Of a stretch of DNA of 64,000 nucleotides, positions 35,720-42,683 are shown piece by piece. This stretch comes from Vibrio sagamiensis NBRC 104589. Its GTDB lineage: Bacteria > Pseudomonadota > Gammaproteobacteria > Enterobacterales > Vibrionaceae. A program made the position numbers and the translations under genes. Within the stretch, counting starts at the first letter, position 1, and each line of letters begins with the position of its first letter. The notes under the pieces are model-generated. The model was not told the origin of the DNA and did not search any database. It saw nothing but the letters and a program-made list of their open reading frames with translations. The DNA is taken from assembly GCF_007990935.1 (NCBI RefSeq), contig NZ_BJXJ01000010.1, positions 62,001-126,000 of the forward strand, given 5' to 3'.

Positions 35720-35959
35720 ATGAAAAAAATGTTAATGGTGTTTTCCGTATTTACAATGATGATAATGGGGTGTTCTCTTCATGAAGGAGTCACTCATTCA
35801 AATGAGTATACTTCAACCGCCAACCCTGCTGCTCTCTATTGTATTCAACAAAACGGCTTTCTAGATACTGTTACTGAAAATGCTTCACGAACCAGTTATT
35901 GTATTTTACCTGATAATGACCGAGTGGAGCTATGGGAGCACTACCATATGACTCATTAG
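35720..35959 (+). CDS. small DUF333-type lipoprotein
   Basis: 79 residues. The signal peptide ends in the lipobox MIMGC, so it is lipid-anchored. The C-terminal half ANPAALYCIQQNGFLDTVTE ... SYCILPDNDRVELWEHY matches the DUF333 (hemolysin-like) module with two conserved cysteines. AAGGAAATAG provides the ribosome-binding site. Function is unknown in the family. Confidence 0.85.
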   Translation: MKKMLMVFSVFTMMIMGCSLHEGVTHSNEYTSTANPAALYCIQQNGFLDTVTENASRTSYCILPDNDRVELWEHYHMTH

Positions 35960-36116
35960 CTAACAATAATATCATGAATTTAAAATAAAGCTTTGGGTGT
36001 TTTTTATCGATTTAGAACACCGTTCGATTTTACAATAAAATGACTTTGAGATGATTAGACGTTGAACTAATACTAATAAGTTCAATAGAAGTTTTGATTA
36101 AGTTTTGCATTTGAAA

Positions 36117-36776
36117 ATGAAAGTAAATGAAAAAGATCAAGCATTGGATTTAGCACATAAAGAGCAAACCACTGCAAGCAGTAAAAAAAATATTTATAGC
36201 TCACTGAAAGTAATATTAATGACTATGGCCATTAGTCTTTTAGTTAATTTTAGCTTACGTATTGATTTTATGTTTTTAGATAACGGCCTAAGTGAGCGTT
36301 CTGTTACTGAAAGCCTTCAATTAACAATGCTACTCATCACAACAGTTACTTTTTTTCGTTTGAGTCAAAAAAACCAAGCGCTCTCCTACTCTGCAACACT
36401 AATTACGGGTTTCTTTGCTGCTCTGTTGATTAGAGAAATGGATTATTGGTTTGATATGATCCATCATGGAATTTGGGTGTACCCAGCATCATTGGTCAGT
36501 ATATTAGCTTGTTTAAAAGCTTATCAAGGCGGTAAAAATACCATTAATCAGATGGCAAACCTACTCCAAGAACAATCAATGCAACTGCTTATTGTCGCTG
36601 TCGTTTTATTATTAGTTTTCTCTCGATTGTATGGCATGGGAAGTTTCTGGCGACATATCATGGCAGAACACTTTGTTCATGATGTCAAAAACATCGCTGA
36701 AGAAGGGATCGAGCTACTTTGCTATAGCCTAATCGCGTTTAGCTCTATTTCAACTTACCGCAAAGTAATTCGATAG
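36117..36776 (+). CDS. inner-membrane protein of unknown function
   Basis: Start taken at ATG 36117 (MKVNEKDQ); a TTG at 36105 is also in frame, and neither has a strong ribosome-binding site. 219 residues with a hydrophilic N-terminus and about five or six membrane segments (VILMTMAISLLVNFSL, LQLTMLLITTVTFF, SATLITGFFAALLI, IWVYPASLVSILACL, LLIVAVVLLLVFSRL, IELLCYSLIAFSSI). Charged and His residues (REMDYWFDMIHHG; WRHIMAEHFVHDVKN) sit near membrane borders. I do not recognise the family. Its last 32 bases overlap the end of the convergent YdcF-like gene. Confidence 0.75.
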   Translation: MKVNEKDQALDLAHKEQTTASSKKNIYSSLKVILMTMAISLLVNFSLRIDFMFLDNGLSERSVTESLQLTMLLITTVTFFRLSQKNQALSYSATLITGFFAALLIREMDYWFDMIHHGIWVYPASLVSILACLKAYQGGKNTINQMANLLQEQSMQLLIVAVVLLLVFSRLYGMGSFWRHIMAEHFVHDVKNIAEEGIELLCYSLIAFSSISTYRKVIR

Positions 36777-37602
36777 ACTCAGGATCCAAACGACGTTTTA
36801 GAATGGTTAAAATGGGCTCAATCACCCCTAATGCGACGTTAATTTCCTCAAAAGAATAGGTAAAGGCTGTTTGCTCAATGGCCTTTGATAATTGGATGAT
36901 GTGTGCATGAGAATGATCATCGAGAGACATCAACAATAACTGTTTGATTGCCTTCCGTGCAATGTTTAATGGTTGACGTTGAACTTCTATTAACGAGCGA
37001 TGAAAAGCCCGATTCTTTACCCCATGCAAATAAACACGATAAGTCGTAAGAGCATCACATGCTAAAAATGCTTCTGCCAGTGCTCCTTTATGTGGGTATG
37101 GCACACTAATGTGTTGCTCAACATCTAAAGGGATATTGGCAGTAATATCCGCTTGCGCACAGTGTAATTGAAAGAGTCGCAATAAACCTTGTTCATCTAA
37201 CAGAGTTTGAATCTCAATTAATCGGGCAAGATGGTAGTCATTTGATAGCAAAGACACGTCTATTATGTCACCACTAGTAGCAAAGCTGCTTTGAATAAGC
37301 AGAGCTGCTGCATTTTGTATGTTTTGAACTGTGTTGACCGACTGATTTTCAAGTAAAATAGGTAAGTTAGAAAAACGACTCTGTGACTGGCTTATAAGTT
37401 GTTGGTAATACCAAAACATCGCATCGGCTTCAGAAACTGCTTGCCCAACTGTTTTACCACCGCAAAATATCACTGTCGTCGTTTCTGCACACAACTTGGG
37501 CATCATTTCGATGAGTGCTTCAACTCGGGATCGCCCCTCCGCAGTTAAATTCCCTCTAACTAGGCGCTTACCTAAAACAAGTAACACCTTTTTGCGTTTC
37601 AT
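36745..37602 (-). CDS. YdcF/ElyC-like (DUF218) protein
   Basis: 285 residues. KKVLLVLGKRLVRGNLTAEGRSRVEALIEM at the N-terminus, FCGGKTVGQAVSEADAMFWYYQQ and LLENQSVNTVQNIQNAAALL, and SLLSNDYHLARLIEIQTLL match the DUF218 fold of YdcF, SanA and ElyC, which may bind nucleotides or act on cell-envelope precursors. Unlike ElyC it has no N-terminal membrane segments, so it looks cytoplasmic. The C-terminal ~100 helical residues are extra. It is convergent with, and overlaps by 32 bases, the membrane-protein gene at 36117. Confidence 0.8.
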   Translation of the reverse strand: MKRKKVLLVLGKRLVRGNLTAEGRSRVEALIEMMPKLCAETTTVIFCGGKTVGQAVSEADAMFWYYQQLISQSQSRFSNLPILLENQSVNTVQNIQNAAALLIQSSFATSGDIIDVSLLSNDYHLARLIEIQTLLDEQGLLRLFQLHCAQADITANIPLDVEQHISVPYPHKGALAEAFLACDALTTYRVYLHGVKNRAFHRSLIEVQRQPLNIARKAIKQLLLMSLDDHSHAHIIQLSKAIEQTAFTYSFEEINVALGVIEPILTILKRRLDPESIELLCGKLK

Positions 37603-37626
37603 TGGCTCACATTACCCCAAGTTGCT

Positions 37627-37679
37627 ATATACCCAAGTCATTTCAAGATCCCCAAGTGACCTTAAGATGCTTGAGTACA
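37627..37679. repeat. dispersed CCCAAGT-type repeat, tandem partial copies
   Basis: TATACCCAAGTCATTTCAAG followed by CCCCAAGTGACCTTAAGATG and CTTGAGTA, between the pncB stop and the YdcF-like start. Two tandem half-copies of the unit seen elsewhere. Confidence 0.65.
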
Positions 37680-37681
37680 GC

Positions 37682-38992
37682 TTAAATCTCAAGCAAATAG
37701 TTCTGACCTTCAGTTTCTAAACGATCAATCAACTTACGGCAGTGATCTAAATCAAGGGGTTGATTAAATCGTCGTTTCAAATTCATTAAGAAGAAAATAT
37801 CTTCACACATTGCTTTCTCTGGCTCATCACTTATTTTTGCCACTGGGGAGCCATTACAAGCAACCATTTTGATCACAATAGAAAGAGGGGAATAAGTTTC
37901 ACCACGCTCATTAGAGTAAGTATCCATATCATTTGCTAAGAAAGTTCCGATGCCAAAGCTCACTTGAACTCTGTTCTGGAAGTGCTCGCAAATATCAAGT
38001 GCTTGCTCAAAGTTGAGCCCGTCAGTAAACACTAAGGTTTTACTCATGGGATCAATACCGTGTGACAGGTAATGCTTAATGATCTTCTCACCCCATTCAT
38101 AGGGACAACCGCTATCGTGTCTTACGCCAGCATAAGCACGGCTCAAGCTTTCATCAAAATCTTGTAAGAAAGCGTCAATCCCAATGGTATCGGTCAAGGC
38201 TATACCTAACGCCCCATTAAACATTTTATGCCAGCGCTGCAATGCTACCTTTTGCGAATCTTGGACATTCACCAATGCTTGATGCCCCATGAACCACTCA
38301 TGAGCAACTGTTCCTATCGGTGTAAGTCCTAACTGATGAGCAAGGTGATAATTGCTGGTGCCTGTTAAGCACTCAGGGAGTGTCGCACTGATATACTCGA
38401 GCATTAAGCGCTGAGCTTTATAAGAAAAGCGTCGACGAGTCGACATATCAGCAAATTTAAAGTTACTGATATTACGTCGCTTTAATTCAGCTTTAAGAAT
38501 ACGCACCTTTTTATGAAGGGTATCAAGAAAGTGCTCAGCAGGAATATCAGCCCAGCGTGAACGGCTTCGGACCTCAGAAACAATACTCATGATGATCGTT
38601 TCATAAAGAATGGTTTCCTGCCATAAACCAGCAACGGTAATGTGTAGCTGATTCTTACCGTCTAAGCCCTTTTTAATACTGAAAGTAACATGACGTTCTG
38701 GATGAAAACAAAAAGACTGGAGAGACTCAATAAATTGCGTTGATAAATATGGCGCAACACGTTGAATGTACTTGATGTGTTCAGGTGTAAATCTAATATT
38801 CTTCAACAGGTTAACTTGCTTTTCCACTTCAGGAAGTAAAGCAGAAAGATCTTCATCGCTACGAACAATGAATTTATAAGCGACTTCAATATCAGGGTAG
38901 TGTGACACTACCGCGCTCATCATATTCACTTTATATACGTCAAAATCTAACGCACTTTGTATGATACGAGAAGAAAATAAATTACTGGTCAT
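37682..38992 (-). CDS. pncB: nicotinate phosphoribosyltransferase
   Basis: 436 residues, the normal bacterial length. Recognisable segments: ALDFDVYKVNMMSAVVSHYPD at the N-terminus, FKFADMSTRRRFS, LTGTSNYHLAHQLGLTPIGT, VRHDSGCPYEWGEKI and FGIGTFLANDM. It converts nicotinate, PRPP and ATP to nicotinate mononucleotide, the entry of the Preiss-Handler route to NAD, in the cytoplasm. It is divergent from nrtR. Three TAAC-N4/5-GTTA elements in the 405-base region between them probably mediate NrtR repression. Confidence 0.95.
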   Translation of the reverse strand: MTSNLFSSRIIQSALDFDVYKVNMMSAVVSHYPDIEVAYKFIVRSDEDLSALLPEVEKQVNLLKNIRFTPEHIKYIQRVAPYLSTQFIESLQSFCFHPERHVTFSIKKGLDGKNQLHITVAGLWQETILYETIIMSIVSEVRSRSRWADIPAEHFLDTLHKKVRILKAELKRRNISNFKFADMSTRRRFSYKAQRLMLEYISATLPECLTGTSNYHLAHQLGLTPIGTVAHEWFMGHQALVNVQDSQKVALQRWHKMFNGALGIALTDTIGIDAFLQDFDESLSRAYAGVRHDSGCPYEWGEKIIKHYLSHGIDPMSKTLVFTDGLNFEQALDICEHFQNRVQVSFGIGTFLANDMDTYSNERGETYSPLSIVIKMVACNGSPVAKISDEPEKAMCEDIFFLMNLKRRFNQPLDLDHCRKLIDRLETEGQNYLLEI

Positions 38993-39103
38993 GTGGAGCC
39001 CTTTTGCATGCCCTGTTAAAATCTACTCAGTCTTGTTTCATCCCACCTGAAAGTCCTAGAATATTGGTACTTTAAAGCTGTGTATATCAACATAAATTGA
39101 GTA

Positions 39104-39337
39104 TATAACTATTTGTTACTTACTTAGTGCATAAACAATAAACACCCAAGTTTAGTTTGTCAACTTTTGTTACTAACTACTCTAGAGAATAATGTTTCAT
39201 GAGTCTTTTAGTGATGAATTAATCCTCAAATTCCCAAAACATCTTCCATTTACCACAAACTTCATCGATAAAGAGACAACCTTAAGGAACCCCTTAACCA
39301 CAAAATATAATTCAGTTTATAACATTTCGTTACTTAC
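39104..39337. promoter_or_regulatory. three candidate NrtR operators between pncB and nrtR
   Basis: TATAACTATTTGTTACTTAC (39104-39123), CAACTTTTGTTACTAAC (39161-39177) and TATAACATTTCGTTACTTAC (39318-39337) share an inverted TAAC-N4/5-GTTA core. Two lie on the pncB side and one near the nrtR promoter. Repetition and position are seen; binding by NrtR is inference from the known pairing of this regulator with NAD genes. Confidence 0.55.
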
Positions 39338-39397
39338 ATATTGATTGAATGTAGCTTATACGCTAGATTACTTACAAATCATATTTAGGGGCTTATC

Positions 39398-40123
39398 ATG
39401 ATCGTCTGTGTCGATATCATTCCATTTCGATTATCTGGGTGCGCAGAGAAAAGACTTGAGGTGTTATTACTGAAACGTTCTAACCCTAACCGCCCCTATC
39501 ACGGTGTTTGGGCCTTACCAGGTGGCTTCGTTTTCGATAAAGACATGACAGAGCAAGGTGGACGTCCAGCAGATGAGAACTTTGAGTCGGCACGCCGTCG
39601 TATCTGTAGAGAAAAGATCCACACTTATCCACGTCATTTTAGTGAAGCTTTTTTTGATAGCGATCCAAAACGCGATCCAGAAGAGTGGAGTTTAAATATC
39701 ACACACTATGCTTTACTCGATAGAAACAATGTGGAACAAATCAATGACGCAGGTATGCCAGAATGCCACCTAAAATGGTTTCCACTGCAAGACATTCTTA
39801 ATGGGGATGAAGTTCTGGCTTTTGATCATCAAAAAATGATCGAAATTGCATGGCAGAAGCTCCGTGCATCAATTGAGTATACCTCTGTCTTGCTTTTTGC
39901 CTTAGATAAGGAGTTTCTGGTTGCTGATATTATCGCGGCTTACCAAGAGTTTGGTATTGATATTAGCCGTATGACCATAAAGCGTCGTTTAATTGACTCT
40001 GGTGTGGTAAAGCCTACTAATAAGGTAGCCTCAACAAATAGAGGGAAAGGAGGTAAGCCAGCAATGGTTTATGCATTAGCTAATGATGGTGTCACTTTCT
40101 TCCAGAACTGTTTACGCGGCTAG
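39398..40123 (+). CDS. nrtR: NrtR, Nudix-related repressor of NAD metabolism
   Basis: 241 residues. The N-terminal Nudix-like domain (~1-150; ALPGGFVFDKDMTEQGGRPADENF) has a degenerate box: the usual REXXEE is replaced by RRRICREKIH, so it should sense ADP-ribose rather than hydrolyse it. The C-terminal winged helix (~160-241; VADIIAAYQEFGIDISRMTIKRRLIDSG, STNRGKGGKPAMVY) binds DNA. This two-domain form defines NrtR, which represses NAD salvage and synthesis genes when NAD turnover products fall. It is divergent from pncB and upstream of pncA, exactly the genes it would control. Confidence 0.9.
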   Translation: MIVCVDIIPFRLSGCAEKRLEVLLLKRSNPNRPYHGVWALPGGFVFDKDMTEQGGRPADENFESARRRICREKIHTYPRHFSEAFFDSDPKRDPEEWSLNITHYALLDRNNVEQINDAGMPECHLKWFPLQDILNGDEVLAFDHQKMIEIAWQKLRASIEYTSVLLFALDKEFLVADIIAAYQEFGIDISRMTIKRRLIDSGVVKPTNKVASTNRGKGGKPAMVYALANDGVTFFQNCLRG

Positions 40124-40250
40124 GCTTGCATTTCTCAGCTTGCCCAAATAAGAGCAAAATAAGACATTATTACAGAACATCACAAACACGTTCAGTATCC
40201 TACAAAAGCTCAATAGCCCTAACAATGAAAAATATATAGGCAATACATTT

Positions 40251-40904
40251 ATGACTATTTCCGTTAACTATCAAAACACAGCAATTATCGATGTCGATCC
40301 ACAAAAAGGGTTTTCTGAGATTTGTCCTGATGAGCTCCCCGTAAAGGGAGCATTAGAGATAGTCCCTGAGTTGGTGAAAAACCATACCAAAGGCAGACTT
40401 AAGCTCGTAAGTCGTGATCTTCACCCACCTAAGGCAGCTTGGGATGCAGAAACGCCAGCCAACATGTTAGAACCCGTCGGGTTGCCAAATGTTGACTTAA
40501 AATGGAACCGTCATTGTGTGATAGGCACTCAAGGTGTCGAATTACTGAATGGTTTACCTCCTGTATTGGATTATGATTTTCAGGTGAACAAAGGCATGGA
40601 CCCTGATGCACACCCTTATGGGATTTTCTTCCACGATATTGACGACACTATCACAACCGGTGCCAATGAATTCCTTAAATTTAACCAAATCGATACTGTC
40701 ATCATAGGTGGCTTAGCACTCGACTTCTGCGTTAAAAAGTCCGTTTCTCAAGCTCTCAACCTAGGTTTCAAAGTGATAGTCAACCTCGCCTCAACTCGCG
40801 CTGTGTTACCCGATAAATGTAATCAAGTTATCGCTGATTTAGAAAAGCAAGGTGCTGTATTTGTTGCATCCGCTAATGAGATACTGTGTGATACCCCGGT
40901 TTAA
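40251..40904 (+). CDS. pncA: nicotinamidase
   Basis: 217 residues. The cysteine-hydrolase triad is present: Asp14 in IIDVDPQKGF, the Lys in QVNKGMDPDAHPYG (~residue 119), and Cys ~159 in GGLALDFCVKKS. It hydrolyses nicotinamide to nicotinate and ammonia, feeding PncB. The subfamily is the shorter isochorismatase-like nicotinamidase seen in Vibrio rather than E. coli PncA. It starts 127 bases after nrtR on the same strand, so it is probably in the same regulon. Confidence 0.88.
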   Translation: MTISVNYQNTAIIDVDPQKGFSEICPDELPVKGALEIVPELVKNHTKGRLKLVSRDLHPPKAAWDAETPANMLEPVGLPNVDLKWNRHCVIGTQGVELLNGLPPVLDYDFQVNKGMDPDAHPYGIFFHDIDDTITTGANEFLKFNQIDTVIIGGLALDFCVKKSVSQALNLGFKVIVNLASTRAVLPDKCNQVIADLEKQGAVFVASANEILCDTPV

Positions 40905-40919
40905 TTTGATGGGGAGTGG

Positions 40920-40953
40920 TATAGCCAAGTAACCTTGAGATTATTAGCTATAC
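40920..40953. repeat. dispersed CCAAGT-type repeat
   Basis: TATAGCCAAGTAACCTTGAG followed by TAGCTATA, 15 bases after the pncA stop. It has outer stem TATAGC/GCTATA and could serve as a 3' hairpin for nrtR-pncA. Confidence 0.6.
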
Positions 40954-41010
40954 CCTTAACGATAGCGTGCTTGTACTAGAAAAGGGGAGGTCTTGATAAT
41001 TTGCGGTGCT

Positions 41011-41448
41011 TTACATATCAATATGATAATTGTTGTTCGACTGATTAAGTGGTATAACCCAGTTTTGTTCTGACTCACTGACACTCATTGGTACCCAATG
41101 AACATAAATTTTTTTCCAGTTACTGTTTATTTCTAATTCTACCTGGCCAGTAAGCTTGGGATAAACCGTCGTCAATCTCGATCTTGGATCTCCAATAGAA
41201 TCACCGGATGGATGTGTATAAGCTGCTTTCGAGTAAATATGCAAGGCTCCATTCGTATTACCATGATAGTTAAAAGAAAGTGTTATTGTTTTACCAAGAT
41301 CAAAATTAAAATCACGGGCAGCGACAATATCTTTTGTAGTCGGAGATGTATCGTACACTGGATTAGGTTTCGTACTCTCTCTATCATCATCGCAAGCAGT
41401 AATAAAAACTCCCCCTAAAAGAACAAATAGCGTAACTCTAACATTCAT
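41011..41448 (-). CDS. lipoprotein of unknown function
   Basis: 145 residues with a signal peptide ending in a lipobox (VFITACDDD); Asp at +2 after the cysteine would favour inner-membrane retention by the Lol rule. The rest is beta-rich (KTITLSFNYHGNTNGALHIYS; TGQVELEINSNWKKIYVHW) with no known motif. It ends close to the repeat-bearing region after pncA and is convergent with it. GGAGTAGAACATG supplies the ribosome-binding site. I do not recognise the family. Confidence 0.7.
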   Translation of the reverse strand: MNVRVTLFVLLGGVFITACDDDRESTKPNPVYDTSPTTKDIVAARDFNFDLGKTITLSFNYHGNTNGALHIYSKAAYTHPSGDSIGDPRSRLTTVYPKLTGQVELEINSNWKKIYVHWVPMSVSESEQNWVIPLNQSNNNYHIDM

Positions 41449-41834
41449 GTTCTACTCCAAGTAATGAGAAAATATCAGCCAATACAACATACTTCTAAAC
41501 AAAGCTATGATTCAGAATTTTTACATTAGGCTTCTGATGATCGATAGACTAAGAAAATATATGCAAATTTGATACCGAAAAGCATTGTGTATCTCAACAA
41601 GAGATTCATTTAAAAGACCAATAGGAATATGTTCAGTCTCTACCTCCTGATATCAACTGTAAACGTACAAAAATTACTTAAAGATGCTGAGTTCAGTGAG
41701 ACAGCTTAGATATATAACGATTTATTTCAGTTAATATCAGATTGATGAAAAATACATTTCCTGATCGAGTTGCCTATTATTAATAAATACAATGATATTT
41801 ATTAATAAATGATTTCTCAAAACAGGAGAAACCT
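41449..41834. other. intergenic region with a repeat remnant
   Basis: 386 bases between divergent genes. At 41680-41720 it contains AAGATGCTGAGTTCAGTGAG, related to the inner part of the long repeat at 20446. No ORF or RNA gene is apparent. AGGAG lies just before the plus-strand start at 41835. Confidence 0.5.
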
Positions 41835-42674
41835 ATGCTTAACCAAGCCCATCTGACTAAAAAGAGTGTCATCTTGAGAAGGTCATTTCTCTTTTTCGGT
41901 CTATTTGCTATTAGTTTCACACCAATAGTACTTTCGAAGACTCCACTTACGTTTGGGGTTGTACCTCAACAATCGGCCGCCAAGCTTGCCGAGCAATGGC
42001 AACCTCTCCTTGATGCTTGGGGTGAACTCGCCAATGTCGAATTTAAATTTGCCACCGCTCGTGACATCCCAACTTTCGAGCAGCGCCTTGCTGACGGTCA
42101 ATACGATGTCGCTTATATGAACCCTTATCATTTTACTCTGGTGAATAAGACTCCTGGCTATAGCGCTGTAGCACATGCTAAAGATAAGAAAATTAAGGGC
42201 ATTTTAGTCACAAGAGCCGATTGGTCCGGCACCGTAGCTGATCTTGCAGATGAAACGATTGCTTTTCCAGCACCAAGGGCGTTTGCCGCTTCGATAATCA
42301 ACCAATCCGAGCTAGCACAAAAAAACATCCCAATCACTGCCAAGTATGTCGGTTCTCATGATTCCGTCTACTTAAATGTCGCGAAAGGGCTATACCCTGC
42401 GGGAGGCGGCGTCATGAGAACCTTTAAAAGCCTGCCAGAAAAAACACAACAACAACTGAAGATTCTCTATACCACTTCTTCGTATACACCTCATGCGATT
42501 GCAGTATCTCATAATGTTCCGATTGAGGCCCAACAAGCATTGCGCCAAACCATCGGAGCATTGAATTCAAACCAGCAAGCACAACAAAGCTTCAAACAAC
42601 TCAACATCAAGGGATTACAAAAAGCAGATGACAGGGATTGGGACGATATTGTGCAACTTAATTTATCTCTTTAA
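41835..42674 (+). CDS. PhnD-like periplasmic binding protein
   Basis: 279 residues. A signal peptide (SFLFFGLFAISFTPIVLS) precedes a phosphate/phosphonate-type binding fold: LTFGVVPQQSAAKLAEQWQPLL, LADGQYDVAYMNPYHF, IAFPAPRAFAASIINQ, and a C-terminal lobe. These proteins usually feed an ABC importer, but none is encoded here. Instead a hybrid histidine kinase begins 10 bases downstream, so the protein more likely delivers a ligand signal to that kinase in the periplasm. Ligand unknown; phosphonates, phosphite, nucleosides or small oxyanions are the usual options. Confidence 0.85.
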   Translation: MLNQAHLTKKSVILRRSFLFFGLFAISFTPIVLSKTPLTFGVVPQQSAAKLAEQWQPLLDAWGELANVEFKFATARDIPTFEQRLADGQYDVAYMNPYHFTLVNKTPGYSAVAHAKDKKIKGILVTRADWSGTVADLADETIAFPAPRAFAASIINQSELAQKNIPITAKYVGSHDSVYLNVAKGLYPAGGGVMRTFKSLPEKTQQQLKILYTTSSYTPHAIAVSHNVPIEAQQALRQTIGALNSNQQAQQSFKQLNIKGLQKADDRDWDDIVQLNLSL

Positions 42675-42683
42675 AGGTTCTGA

